Positions 10,107 to 21,761 of a stretch of DNA of 64,000 nucleotides are shown here, piece after piece. A program made the position numbers and the translations under genes. The notes below the pieces were generated by a model. The model was not told the DNA's origin and ran no database searches. It saw only the letters and a list, made by a program, of their open reading frames with translations. Each line of letters starts with the position of its first letter. The first letter of the stretch is position 1. This DNA is from Isoetes taiwanensis (lineage: Eukaryota; Streptophyta; Lycopodiopsida; Isoetales; Isoetaceae): positions 2,665,257 through 2,729,256 of the forward strand of contig JAJEKV010000042.1 in assembly GCA_021234155.1 (NCBI GenBank), in the 5' to 3' direction.

Positions 10107-12353
10107 AAGGAGAGTTCAAACATTGATTGCAGCACAGATTGTTGTTGAGGGCACTAACTCTGAAGGAAAAATTGAACCATTAGATTCTGAAATGATTGCA
10201 AAGGCAAGTGAGACAGAGAGACATTCACTTGTGAAATGGGTGCAACGTGATTGGGAAGTCAAGAATAGGCTGATGAGGTATCTTGATGATCTATAGAAAG
10301 AGGCATTTCTCACAATAAGCTGACATGCATACAATTGAATTTACCACAAAACTAAAGGATTGCACTAGTGATGAGGGATATATTTCAAAGATCAAAGAAG
10401 CAGCCTTCCAACTCAAAGGAATGGAAAAGGGTCTTGATGATGACTTGATACTTGGATCTCTTTTGATAGGATTATCCATATCATGCAATAACATCAAGAA
10501 TTTAATTGGCTCATGTCAGCTGATTCTTATGGAAGATTCTAATCAAGAAAAAGGAAAGAAGTGTATCCACAAAAAAGGACAAACATTTGTTGGCATGTAA
10601 GAAACTGGGAAAACATAGAAATGTTACAATTGTAACAAGTATGGACATGTAGCAAAAGACTGTATAGAGTCTGATATAAGGAAAAAGAGACAAAAAAATA
10701 TTGAGGAAAATGATGGCAAAAAAAGGAAGATTCGTGCGCACAGAACTTTCCAGGTCAGTAAGTCAGAGGAATTAGGAGGAAGTTCCTGTAGTGACTCGCT
10801 TATATCTGTTACTAGAGTTTTTCTAGCAAAATCACAAGTAACAATGCTATATAGTAGATGGAGAGTCTTGTTGCAAAGCGTACTAAGTGGAATTGTTGTT
10901 TTGTTGGGCTATGTCCTTCAATTTCTTCTCTGAATATGTGACTAATAGAAAAGGAAGAAACTGAAGTAGAAACAATGGGCTTTTATAGCAAAACTTGGAC
11001 ATGGAGTTTGGTATTTGGATTCAAGGGCTACTGATCATATGCCTAATAAGAAGGAATTGTTCCAAACTAAACACCAATTCCAGGAAATGGGAGGGCAAAA
11101 ATTGGGAAAGGATTGCTAGGTATACAAGAAGTAGACATTGTAGCGATGTGTTTACCCTCAACATTTGGATAATACATTGTATGTCCCTGATTTTGAAGTT
11201 AACTTGATATCTGTCTCTAAAATAGATGATGTAGGTTTGTATGCAACATTTGGAGGTGGCAGATGCAAAATAAAAAATAACGCCCTGAATTTGTTTGCAA
11301 AAGGAGATTGAGATGGCAGTTTGTATAGATTGAGCTGGTGCGAAACACTATTGCTTTGGCTGCACAATCTATAAACATGTATCAAGTGTGTTATGAAAGG
11401 CTCGGTCATGTCAATTATCAATTTCTAAAGCAAATGAAAGGAAAAGGATATGTACAAGGACTGTCAAACATCAAAGCACCATCAGAATTGTGTGAGGGGA
11501 TGTCCTCATAAAGCTAAAAAAAAAAAAAAAAAAATACGTGCAACGCAGCCTCTAAAGATTGTACATATGGACGTATGGAATTAAACCAGTGACATCATTT
11601 AGAGGATCCAGGTATTTCTTGTTAATTATGATGATTTTACTCAGAAGGACTGGATTTGCTTTTTTATGTACAAGTCTGATGCATTTCAATAGTTCAAAGC
11701 ATGGAAAGCCTTGGCTGAAAGCTATCAGATTAGATGAAGGTAAAAGCTATCAGATTAGATGAAGGAGATGAGTCCAATAGTGTAGTATTTGATGCGTTCC
11801 TCTAAGTTTCGAACATCAAACATGAGACTTCTGTAGCCTATGGACACCAACATAATGGTGTCATAGAGCATAAGAATCACACTATCCTCGAAAGTGCACG
11901 TGCCATGATCTTAGGTATGGATTATAGATTTTGGGTTGAAGCAGTAAATACTATAATATATATCATCAATCGAGCTCCCACTAAGGCTCTTCCTTCAAGT
12001 GTACCAGAAGAGGATGGACGGGTAAGAAACCATCTGTTGAAGGTTTCAACATTTTTGAATGTACAGCCTACGTACATCTCTTTAAAGATGAAAGGAAGTC
12101 AGAGATACTCATTTGTCGTTAATCCAGTGAAAATAATGTTACCCTTGTTTTGGGGATACCTTTGCAGGGTATTCTTTTCCATGGAATCGCCGAAATTATG
12201 CAATAACTGCATAGTCATGATTATTGCGCCTGTCCCTGGCGATTTTCTGCTTAGATTTTTTAGCATCGATATCTCGGCTGATCCAACTTCAAATTGGTTC
12301 GAGCGACTTCCATGATGGTCGGAATGAGAGGGATTAGAGAACACGATCCCTGT
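10107..12353 (+). mobile_element. Copia family A, unit IV (gag-protease-integrase, no RT)
   Basis: Gag from ARRVQTLIAAQIVVEG through KLKDCTSDEGYISKIKEAAF, a zinc knuckle (CYNCNKYGHVAKDC near 10622), and a protease region (ATDHMPNKKE, 11029-11058). Pre-integrase follows (YERLGHVNYQFLKQMK), then an A run (11515-11534). Integrase pieces read KIVHMDVWN, VNYDDFTQKDW, HQHNGVIEHKNHTILE and FWVEAVNTIIYIINR (11929-11973). It ends with the same roughly 220-bp stretch before the LTR as unit II, again without reverse transcriptase or RNase H. Heavily mutated. Confidence 0.8.
11515..11534 (+). repeat. poly(A) tract in copia unit IV
   Basis: About 20 A at the position homologous to the 35-A run at 2271-2305. 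Confidence 0.9.
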
Positions 12354-12622
12354 TGTTGGAAATCAAAATGGATATGACAAGAATATGACAAGAATTGACA
12401 CATCATTGTTTATTGGCAACATAAAATTTGCTTATGTTGTTAAAGTTGTATGCTAAATGTTATATCTTAGATTCGAAAGTTATGTTGTTCCTTAGGTTAA
12501 GGAATGATTGCATGCATGTAAACGGTTTGGCCTTTCCTACTTGGGAACCGACCATCCATGTATATCAAAGGAAACAAAATTGAAAACCAATCCTTTCAAG
12601 TGTCTGTTTTTGTTTTGAATTA
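12354..12622 (+). repeat. LTR of copia family A (copy 2)
   Basis: Starts TGTTGGAAATC like the copy at 3285 and shares its body (CATCATT(A/G)TTTATTGGCAACA, GACCATCCATGTATATCA). It ends directly before a primer-binding site TGGTATCAGACC at 12623-12634. A 7-13 bp local repeat (ATGACAAGAAT) distinguishes it from copy 1. Confidence 0.7.
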
Positions 12623-13560
12623 TGGTATCAGACCAATTCGACTGCTGTAATTGAGGATTGAAAGAGTTAAAACAAAAATGGGTAGAATTGAGAGGTTGTC
12701 TCGCCTTCTATTGGTTTATTAATATTATAGGTAAGATTGCTAAGAAAGGGCCTTGGAATATTGTATCAGGGAAAGAGCCGAGGCCAGTGGTAAGAGCGAG
12801 GAGAGTTCAAACATTGATTGCAACATAGATTGTTGCTGAGGGCACTAACTCTGAAGGAAAAATTGAACCAGTATATGCTGAAATGCTTGCAAAGGCAAGT
12901 GAGACAGAGAGACATGCACTTGTGAAATGGTGCAATGTGATTAGGAAGTCAAGAATAGGCTGATAAGGTATCTTGATGATACAATAATTGCTCAGGTCAA
13001 GAATAGGCTGATGAGGTATCTTGATGATACAATGATTGCTCAGGTTGGGGCTATTGACAGTGCCAAAGAGGCATAGGAGCAACTATCTTTGATCTATAGA
13101 ACGAGGCATTTCTCACAACAGGCTAACATGTATACAATTGAATTTACCACAAAACTAAAGGATTGCACTAGTGATGGGGAGTATATTTCAAAGATCAAAG
13201 CAGCGGCCTTCCAACTTAAAGAAATGGAAAAGGGTCTTGATGATGACTTGATAGTTGGAGCTCTTTTGCTAGGATTATCCATATCATACAATATCAAGAA
13301 TTTAATTGGCTCATGCCAGCTGATTCTTATGGAAGATTCTAATTAAGAAAGAGGAAAGAAGTGTATCCACAAAGAAGGACAAACATTTGTTGGCAAGTAA
13401 GAAACTGGGAAAACATAGAAATGTTACAATTGTAACAAGTATGGACATCTAGTAAAAGACTGTACAGAGCCTGATAGGAGGAAAAAGACACAAAAAAATA
13501 TTAAGGAAAATGATGGCAGAAAAAGGAAGATTCGTGCACACGAAACTTTTCAGAAGTTCT
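12623..13560 (+). mobile_element. Copia family A, unit V (leader and gag only)
   Basis: Primer-binding site, then gag: MGRIERLSRLLLVY near 12678, KLKDCTSDGEYISKIKAAAF and QLKEMEKGLDDDLIVGALL (13089-13346). The zinc knuckle is CYNCNKYGHLVKDC near 13422-13463. Homology to the other units stops near 13551, where the linker gives way to unrelated sequence. This is the 3' end of the copia array. Confidence 0.8.
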
Positions 13561-14150
13561 ACTCGGAATTGTTTTCCGATCCCATCATGGATGTTATTAT
13601 CCATAAACTAAGATATTAAACTATCTAACCATAGGTAACCTAGCTTGCTAAAAGCTCATATATCCAGAAATCGTCGGAGTGGCAAGTCGTCGTTCTCCCA
13701 AGTTGCTGGAGAATTTTATCTTCTTGGAGTTGTTGCGTAATCCTTCATATGTCTTGCTCTCTTTGTTGAACATCTTCTAATTGTGCCCTCAATGTCGATT
13801 TAAGGTTATCTACGATGATGGGATTGATGACGTTGCTGACGATGTAAAGTCTTGATGTCACATCCCAAAAGCTTGTAAATATTGTTCTCCCCTCTATATA
13901 CTCTTTCATGTTAAATCATTGCATCTTAGAGGTTGAAAGATTTGATGATAATCTTTCTAACGCATGGTTTGATATTGTTGTAAACTCTGTCGATCACCTT
14001 CATGTAGACTCTTTGCCTTGGCAGTCCCATGTTGCCCCTGTGTAAGAATGATGCCGACATCAAGCGTTTGCCCACTTCGAATTGTTGAACCTCTCCTCTT
14101 CCTTAAGAGTTAAGTCCATTTGCATCTTTTTGTGGCATATCTGATCTTAT
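13561..14150. other. No gene recognised
   Basis: AT-rich sequence with only short frames. No LTR ends, hairpins or known protein motifs are visible. Confidence 0.6.
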
Positions 14151-14159
14151 ATTAATCAA

Positions 14160-14325
14160 TTCTGGGAAGGGACTCGCAAAGAACAGAAAAATCGGGGGGC
14201 TGACCATAGGAATAATTTCTAGCAACCCCATAAATTAAATAAGAAAATATGCAAAGGCAAGAGAGAGGACAATCGGATAAAAAAACCCCGCCCTTTCGGG
14301 TTTTCGAGGAAAACCCTAATGAGAA
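14160..14325 (-). repeat. Diverged LINE 3'-end relic with stem-loop
   Basis: On the minus strand, arms GGGTTTT (14310-14316 read in reverse) and AAAACCC (14298-14304) close a 5-nt loop. They are followed by GGGC-GGGGTTTTTT and ATCC. This is the same layout as the stem-loop plus GGGGTTTTTTAATCC seen in the (TTCTA)n LINE tails elsewhere. No TTCTA tail is present. A 26-bp segment TTCTGGGAAGGGACTCGCAAAG... at 14162-14187 recurs at 14933-14957. Confidence 0.45.
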
Positions 14326-14619
14326 ATGGTCGTCAACGGCCTCGAGGATGCCTTGAAGAGTAAGGTAGGATTGGTGAAGCCCGCCAGCGCGCATCAACCC
14401 CATAGAATGTGTGAAACCTGGAAAAAAAAGAAGAAATGCCGAGAAAGTACCCATTGACCATTAATAAAATAGGTACAACATTGGCAGGTGAGCACCCCCT
14501 AAGAAAATAGTCCCCATAAAGCAAAAACACCCATTAGACGTTAGGAACTACAAACAAACATATATAGAAATAGAAAACATCATCGAGAGATGAAAAAAAA
14601 GAGAAAATAGCATCACCAA

Positions 14620-14735
14620 CAGGTGGAGATCATCTAGCATCACCCAACGGGTGGAAAAATATAGATAGCATCATCCGGTGGGTGGAAAATAACTGGCATC
14701 AGCCATTAGTGGAAAAAGCATTACCCAACGGGTGG
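14620..14735. repeat. Short imperfect tandem repeats around CATCACCCAACGGGTGG
   Basis: Four imperfect units of roughly 30-35 bp, each containing a form of GCATCA(C/T)CC(A/G)(A/G)CGGGTGG(A)AAAA. Function unknown; probably part of a degraded LTR or leader. Confidence 0.65.
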
Positions 14736-14821
14736 TCAGTACTGAACAGAAACATATAAACAATAGATGAACTCAAAATAACATATAAGAGTGGGTAGGG
14801 TGGGAAACAATGGACAAGGAA

Positions 14822-14932
14822 AGAGATGTTGCTGTGAGAAGACGCCGATAACGAGCCACGGGAAGGACGAGCACATATATAGCTGCTCGTCCCATCCCAG
14901 AATAACGATCCGAGGGCTCGGATCGATGCCAT
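14822..14932. repeat. Double-hairpin block, copy 1
   Basis: A block of about 110 bp shared with 21762-21872. It contains an 8-bp inverted repeat GACGAGCA (14866-14873) / TGCTCGTC (14884-14891) whose loop holds CATATATAG. A second, 9-bp perfect inverted repeat follows: CGATCCGAG (14906-14914) / CTCGGATCG (14917-14925). The two copies share the boundary ATCGATGCCATT and then diverge, which suggests an element edge. Confidence 0.8.
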
Positions 14933-15100
14933 TCTGGGAAGGGACTCGCAAAGAACACAAAAACCGGCCGACTACCAGAGAACTTCCTTATCTACAAGTC
15001 CAGCTGATGGGAAACGTCTAAATATCGAGCAACATCGCAAACCACATAGCGAAAGGGAGAGCATGATGATCGCCATTCGCCGTGAACACGCTCAACACGT

Positions 15101-15246
15101 GGGACTCCTGGGCAGTTATTGCAGATGGAAGAGGAAGATGGCCAACGACGATGCCTACAACTATGTGCACGAACAACATCATGTATGCCCTCGTATTGCC
15201 GCGAGCTGAAAACATCATGGATCAAACAACAAAGAGGTTCAAGGCG
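15101..15246. repeat. Direct repeat, copy 1 (with 16152-16277)
   Basis: GGGACTCCTGGGCAGTTATTGCAG through CTATGTGCACGAACAA and CATGGATCAAACAACAAAGAGG is shared with a diverged, shorter copy about 1.05 kb downstream. A degenerate local duplication in a non-coding region. Confidence 0.8.
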
Positions 15247-16151
15247 GAAAAAATGATAAGATGTCTACAGTCACATGCGGAGGAAAAAAAAGGAAGGTCT
15301 AAATCTATAAGAGGAGAAAACTCCATGAGTCACCCATTGCAGGAAAAAAAGTCACATGAAAAGAATCTTGTTCAGGATAACTAAAGAATGGTGAGCAAAC
15401 TGAAAAGACAAGGAACTCAACAGCTTCTATGAATGAGTAATGCCAATGCAATGAATCTATTGTGGAAACTAGAACAATAGAATGAGTATAAAGGCACAAT
15501 GCAAAACCAGAACGTGTCCAATATAAATCCATGCCATAAAAACTCAATGGACTGCCAAATGCATGACGCATAAGGCCAAATATAAAAATGCAAATGATGT
15601 AAAACCGTAAAAAATAACTTCAAGACAAAAACAAATTATAATTTGCCAAATAGAACATGCTATCGATAAAAATGCAATACAATCCATTTTGGAAATAATA
15701 TGAAAAAGTTAAATAAAAAGGAAACGACAGTGTTAAATGAAATATCATAAGGAAAATAATACCACATGCCTAAAGCCAGGACTAGATGCACCAATATGAA
15801 TAATACTTTTAAAGAACAAGGAATGAGGTTGAGATAGAGGTTAAGGAAGGTCAAGAAGGGAAAAGAGATTGAAGTTACATTCAAATCACATCATGGATCA
15901 AGAAAAGAGAGGCTGATGAAAAAACAAAGAAGGTTGAAGTCTGAGTCTGAAGTCAAAAGTGAGATTAAGGCCAAGGTCAAAGAGGCGATGGCGTCAAGTG
16001 CCGACGTCAAGGTGGAGTGCAAGGAGGCTAGCCATGTGGCAGAATGAGAAAAATGAATAAGTGATTACACAATGATGACATATTGTTAGTAAGCTAGCCA
16101 GACCTATTGTCCGCAATAATAAAACAAAAGATGCCGAAACACAGGAATAGT

Positions 16152-16277
16152 GGAACTCCCTGGGCAGTTATTGCAGACGACCATACCTGCGACTATGTGC
16201 ACGAACAATATCATGCAAGCCCTCGTATTGCCACGAGCTAAAAACATCATGGATCAAACAACAAAGAGGTGCAAGGC
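16152..16277. repeat. Direct repeat, copy 2 (with 15101-15246)
   Basis: Second copy, missing about 20 bp of the first. It is followed at 16287-16347 by a tandem doublet of CAACTATTGGCGCA(T/C)GAGGAGG. Confidence 0.8.
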
Positions 16278-17093
16278 GAGAGAATGATAAACAACTATTG
16301 GCGCATGAGGAGGAAAAAAACAACTATTGGCGCACGAGGAGGAAAAAATGGAAGGTCTACATCGAAGGTAAGGCGAAGGAGATAGAAGAGATGGAAGCCG
16401 AGAGTGCAAGGATAAGGTGGAAGGCAAGAAGATCAACCGAAAGAGGAAGACCGCCAGCGACCATGCCTGTGACAAGACAAAGTTAGACTCATGTCATGTG
16501 AAATGCCCGACCAGATATGGACAAAATATAGGCAAAACTCAACAATTTGTATAAGCAGTATTTACAAAAAATGAGGGCTGAGTTAAAGGTAGAGGTTGTA
16601 GACATATTAGCGCAAAGTCAAGAGAAAGGTCAAGAAGAAAATGAGACGGACATCAAATAGAAGTCCCAAGCAAAGAGGTTCATAAGGTCTGTGAAATGGT
16701 TTGGAACAAGAATAGGAGAGCGAAGGTGAATATTAAGATAGCTAAGGTCCAGTTCATGCTAGCATAGTAGAAATGGGTGGTGATGAAACAAATCAAAGAC
16801 ATAAAAAACCAATCAAACTTGGACAGCAAAGCTAAATAGATATGGCAAGGAACATGAATGGTTCATCAAAGTAGAGGTCGATCAAAAGGAAAACACATAT
16901 AACACCTGAATAAAGTATAGTAAGCAATTGTCAAATACCCCGCCAACTGAATCCAAATTAAACAATGAAAACACGGTGACATATGCTTAGTAAAGCAGTC
17001 CATCAATGCCTGAAAAGCAACTGTCACAAGCAAGCCAAGGTTATGGTATCCTGCTGGCAAGCCCAAATGAGATTATTTTCAATATAAATCTAT

Positions 17094-17229
17094 GTAACAA
17101 AAAGTCCATGTAGTGTCGAACGTTATATACTTCATATTCAAATAAAACTAAATATAAAATACATAACAAAAAGTCCATGTAGTGTCGAACATTATATACT
17201 TCATATTCAAATAAAACTAAATATAAAAT
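17094..17229. repeat. Tandem duplication, 2 x about 67 bp
   Basis: TAACAAAAAGTCCATGTAGTG through ACTAAATATAAAAT occurs at 17094-17160 and again at 17164-17229 with one difference (ACGTTATA against ACATTATA). A recent duplication. Confidence 0.92.
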
Positions 17230-18700
17230 GCAAAATTATCAAATGCGGCATTAAAATGCAAAATTCCGAGTCCATGATATCATATGATCAACATAAACAA
17301 TGGTATGGAGTTTAAAGAAAATAACCATTGTGAAAAACAATAAATATCCTCAACATTTGGTGTGCCTATTAGAACATGTTGCTATCTAGGAACAACGGGG
17401 GAACAATAGGCTAAAAAAGGAAAAAGACATGAACCAATTTACGAGTCCCGTAATGCAAAATAGGCCATAACCCTCTAGGTGAAGTGACTTAAATAGCAAG
17501 AGCACCAATGCAAAAATAGGCCATATCCCTCTATGGCGAAGTAACTTAATGTTGCAGAAATGATAACTTAACAACATAGCATCCAAAGAGAAAATACGTC
17601 TAGCAACAAAATTGACAAGCGCATGTTGGAAGTAGAAAAAACGCATCAAATATGCATCAGAAATAAGAAACCATATGACCATTGCAATGAAAAGTTTAAG
17701 AAAGGAGTGCTTAGATACTACAATGACCTATACCCTAATCTCCAAAGATACATTGGATTATATGCTACAAAATGCAGAAGACAAAGAATGGTAAGGCGAT
17801 ACAAAATATATATGGAGAAATAAAGAGGCCGATTAAAATTAAAATACCACAAGAACTTCAAGATAACAAACTCAAGGCATTGATCTATTGGGTTGAGAAC
17901 GAAGAAGTTTAAATAAACAAACGAAGTGAGAGAGGCCAGAAAAGGCTTGATGACAAAAATGTTCGATACAATAGAAGGGTGGACGTGAAGCATGTTATGC
18001 CAAGCATATAACCAAATGCAAATCTCCATGAATAACGGTCGAAAGAACTATGCTAGGCACCTAACTAAAGCGCAGATAAATCCCTTTGAACAATAGCCCA
18101 GAATAAAATGTCAGTTAAGGAAATGGATACGGGTATAGATGGATGTATGGCATGTTGAGAAATTAAGATAGAAATGAGGAATTGTTAGTGATGCATCGAG
18201 ATAAAGGGATTGCAGGGCAATACATTTGAAAACAATATGGAAATGGTAAATAACCAAAAACGACAGTTCTAAATGAGATGTCGTAAAGAAAGAGGATACC
18301 ACATGGATAAAGTCAGGAATAAATCCCTCAATACAAGAACGAGGGACGAGGTAGTGTAGAAGTTGCAGATATGCGAGCACTAAATCAAGTGGAAGGTCAT
18401 GAATAAAATTGAGATGGAAGTCGAAAACAGATTCCATAGCAAGGATGTTCATAAGGTCGGTGGAATGGTCCTGAACAGGACTGGGGGAGCAAAGATGAAG
18501 ACTAAAATAGGTAAGGTAGGGGCGAAGCTAGCAAAGTAGAAAAGGATGGTAATGCAATGACGTCAAAAATAAATCCAGCTTGGACATAAAACCCAAATGA
18601 ACATGGTAAAAAACATGAAGAAAATAACTCAAAGAATAACTCAGCGACATAACACCCTATATAGTAAATGATTATAAGGGCAATTCTCAATAGACCTCAT

Positions 18701-18796
18701 GAATAGAATAGAATAGAATAGAATAGAATAGAATAGAATAGAATAGAATAGAATAGAATAGAATAGAATAGAATAGAATAGAATAGAATAAAATAG
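18701..18796. repeat. (GAATA)n microsatellite, about 19 units
   Basis: Nearly perfect pentanucleotide array with one change at the right end (AATAAAATAG). It is the 3' tail of the minus-strand LINE fragment beside it. Confidence 0.97.
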
Positions 18797-19040
18797 ATTT
18801 TTTAACGTCCACGGAGACCAATAGGTCATGGGACCCATACAATGGGCTAGTACAATAATTACTACTAGGATTAAAAAACCCCTGTCTCGAAAGACTTTCA
18901 AGGGAAAAACCTTTGCAGTAATGATGATACTAGACAATCCGAGATAATGACTACTGAGGGCTCAGTAATTGACGACGTTCATCTAGAACCTCAAGTATAT
19001 ATAATGCCAAGTCATGCACAGATGGTGCTCTGACAATGGA
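18701..19040 (-). mobile_element. LINE 3'-end fragment, (TTCTA)n family, minus strand
   Basis: The reverse complement matches the 3' end at 34866-35109 from GCACCATC(T/C)GTGCATGACTTGG through GAGGTTCTAGAT, the AAAGGTTTTT stem-loop, GGGGTTTTTTAATCC and CCGTGGACGTTAAAAAA to the TTCTA tail. It is 5'-truncated shortly before the C-terminal coding region. The stem-loop 3' arm has changed, but G-U pairs keep it foldable. Confidence 0.85.
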
Positions 19041-20876
19041 GCAAATGCAAAAACAAGTAAATGTCCTTCATACAATCAACGAGTCCCAACAACATTACGA
19101 ACACGGCATAGGGCAAAAAACTACAACACGTACTATATCAAGTAGGATCGTGATAGCTAGCCGAAGACATCGCGGGTCTTAGCAAAAAAGAAGCTCAAAT
19201 ATAGAAAGAGATAAGATGGCTAGGTTCGAATGGAGAAGTCGAAACCGGTGGGGTCTAAGGGAAATGTGAGGTTATGGCCAAGAGTCAAGAGGAGATGGAG
19301 GTCAAGGGAGCCAAATTGGGTTGGAATCGAATGAGATTAGCCAGATAAGAAAGTAAAACAAAATCACACACAACTATTGTAAAAGCCACCCCATGGTATA
19401 CAAGTCAAAATCCCTGCAAATGAATGCCTCAGAACAATAACACTTCTAGAGAATAAATATTTGTATATTCAATAAACCTCAACTAGACGAGCAAACACAA
19501 ATTTAAGAAAAAAAGTGATGTATACGAATTAACAGATTCCAACAACACCATGAACAAGGCATAGATCAGAGAGCGCAAAAGGGGAAAGAAAAGCACTCAA
19601 AACTATGGGGATGAATGCAACAATATCCCGGACGACCTATCACAAATATAGACTGCAGGTGCGTATGAGAAAAATATGAAAATGCCAAATGCATACATGA
19701 TCACGATTCAATCCAGATGAGCCTGTCCAAAATCAAACCCCAAACCCATTGATATGAACTGGCCGCAAACAAATAAAGGGCAATACTAAGTGGGCAAATG
19801 TAGCATCTTATTGGAAAAAATGGCTAGAAAAGCAAGACCAAATATGAATCAACACCTCTCGCCTCAAAGAAAATAATGTCTAGAAATGCTATTCCAAAAC
19901 AGATCATGCGCCCTTTATGAAGAATGCATAACATGAAAAATCTCATTAGATAAACATGATAACCTTTCAAACGGAAAAAAAATTGAGTTATAGCCAGGGT
20001 CAAAAATAAAAAAGTTAGCTAAGGCAAGGGTAAACGGTTAAGATGGCTAAGGAATATGTTGAATAAAATGATGTTATAGATAAAAAGGGCATCCTAAACG
20101 TGGCTAGGCCAAAAAATCTTAGGGAGAGAGAAATATAAGAGTAAAAAAAAGAAGCTTAATTGGGCGAACCCAAAGGGAGGAGCCAAAACCGTCGAACTGC
20201 TGCCCAAGAGCCGATTTGATTAGGTTGAGGCTGGAAATGCAGGGATTAGGAGTCGAATGATCAGGTTGAGGTCGGATATGCAGGGCTAAAGTTTGCATAG
20301 GGCCGGATCTACAGGGCGAAGACGGCACAAGATCAGAAATAGGACCAAGAGTGTCAGGTATAAGAAATAAAAACCCACTGAATTTTTGGATTACTGTAAG
20401 AATGATTTGAAGAATTGAGCAGGCGAAGCAGCCATAGAACTGGCTGGGCTCTTCAAACCGGAAGCTCAAATATGAAAGTAATAGAAATTTTTGCAGAGGC
20501 TAATCATTATGCAACTGGATGCAGGATCGAGCTATATGCCTTGGAATCGTTCTAGGTGCTTGTTCCAGGGCATACACACGATTTCAGTTGAGATTAACAC
20601 AAGGGGATGCTGTATGTGCCAAGCTACAACCAATGGTCAGATGGAAGAACCAGATAAATAGAAAAGGATCCGAATCTGCAAAGAGCCCATGCTAAGCCAG
20701 TGATGGGAAGAGCCAAAGAAAAAGAAAGGGATCTGGAGCCTCCAATGACTGGAAAATGCAGTGAGCCTGTTACATGATCTAACATGCAACGGTTGCCTTC
20801 AGCAGCCAAGAATAGCCTGGTAAAAGTGGATGCAAGACAAAGAACAAAACCACGAAAGCAATTTAGAGTTTCTAAA
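19041..20876. other. No gene recognised
   Basis: AT-rich with short frames only. Around 20218-20300 there is an imperfect duplication of about 50 bp (AGGTTGAGG(C/T)...ATGCAGGG). No coding, RNA or terminal-repeat signal supports a named feature. Confidence 0.55.
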
Positions 20877-20887
20877 CCGACTGCTCC

Positions 20888-21356
20888 GGAACTCCGTATA
20901 TATCATCCGGGATGTGGTTAATCCGGACAAAACAGAGTGGTTAATCCGGACATCCGGTATCAGCCAGGGTGGTTAATCCGGACATCCGATATCAGCCATG
21001 GTGGTTAATCCGGACATCCGATATCGATCAAATGGTTAATCCGGACAAAAAGTGGTTAATCCCGGACAAAACCAAGCGTAGAACTTTGCGCGGCGGGGCA
21101 GAAATTTTGATCGATCACTTGCTGTCTCGCGGGCGGTTTGATCCGCTTTAAAAAGCATGCCAATCGCTTTGTATGCCCCTTTTATGTTAGATTGATGAAG
21201 AGAGGAAGAGATTTAAGGCGAAATAGAGCAGAATCGATCAAAAAAAGGGGAAAAACAGTTAGTTTTTGGGCTTCAAACTGCGCAGGTCCGGATTAACCAC
21301 AATGGCTCATAACGGGTGTCCGGATTAACCACATCCCGGATGATATATACGGTCTT
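20888..21356. mobile_element. Non-autonomous Mutator-like (MULE/MITE) element with long TIRs
   Basis: A 469-bp element. Its ends share a perfect 36-bp inverted repeat (20894-20929 against the reverse complement of 21317-21352), running from CCGTATATATC to GGTTAATCCGGACA. It is flanked by an 11-bp direct repeat CCGACTGCTCC at 20877-20887 and 21357-21367, the size of a Mutator-superfamily target duplication. Inside, GGTTAATCCGGACA is repeated in direct order about six times after the left end and twice inverted at the right. No transposase is encoded. Superfamily assignment is inferred from duplication length and TIR style. Confidence 0.8.
20916..21069. repeat. Subterminal repeats GGTTAATCCGGACA
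   Basis: About six direct copies, one with an extra C (TTAATCCCGGACA), spaced irregularly at 20-45 bp. Two more in reverse orientation lie near 21284 and 21319. Such subterminal clusters often bind the transposase in cut-and-paste elements. Confidence 0.85.
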
Positions 21357-21761
21357 CCGACTGCTCCTACGTTACGGTGCATGCAAGAGAATCCCCCGTC
21401 ACAAATGTAAAAAGCATCATTAATCTGCACTGCAATAAGAAGATGAAAACCTCACAGAATTATAAATCAGTGCATCTGACGAGATTATGTGGCCAAACCT
21501 GAAAATTGCTGCTCACTCATGCAGAGAAAACTCGTGGGAAAAAGGATTAGAACTCGTACCTATGGCGAAGGCGAGGAAAAAGAGAACATGGTGGTGAAGG
21601 CAAGGAAAAAGCAGAACAGCTCGAAGCATGAATATTGTTGTGGAATCATGTGCCAGGACTACTGTGGCGAGGAAGAACATAACAACTCGAGAAGGAATGG
21701 ACAATGAGGACGCGTAAGGAGGGTGGAAGGAAGAGGACCATGATGATGAGTATGAAGGAAA

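Larger units (their letters stand above)
15250..18690. other. Purine-rich, repeat-laden region without a gene
   Basis: The + strand is strongly A/G-rich and holds only short frames on either strand. Similar blocks recur (15700-15790 against 18240-18330; AACGACAGT..TAAATGA..AT). I see no retroelement protein motifs. It is probably a decayed non-coding large element, but I could not find its ends. Confidence 0.5.

Noticed and set aside
15305-15884. Several minus-strand hydrophobic frames
   Set aside because: They are the complement of a purine-rich strand, which translates into Phe/Leu/Ser-rich peptides by composition alone.
20916-21069. Regularly spaced short repeats that could suggest a CRISPR-like array
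   Set aside because: Spacing is irregular, the motif is the inner part of the element's inverted repeats, and the host is a plant.
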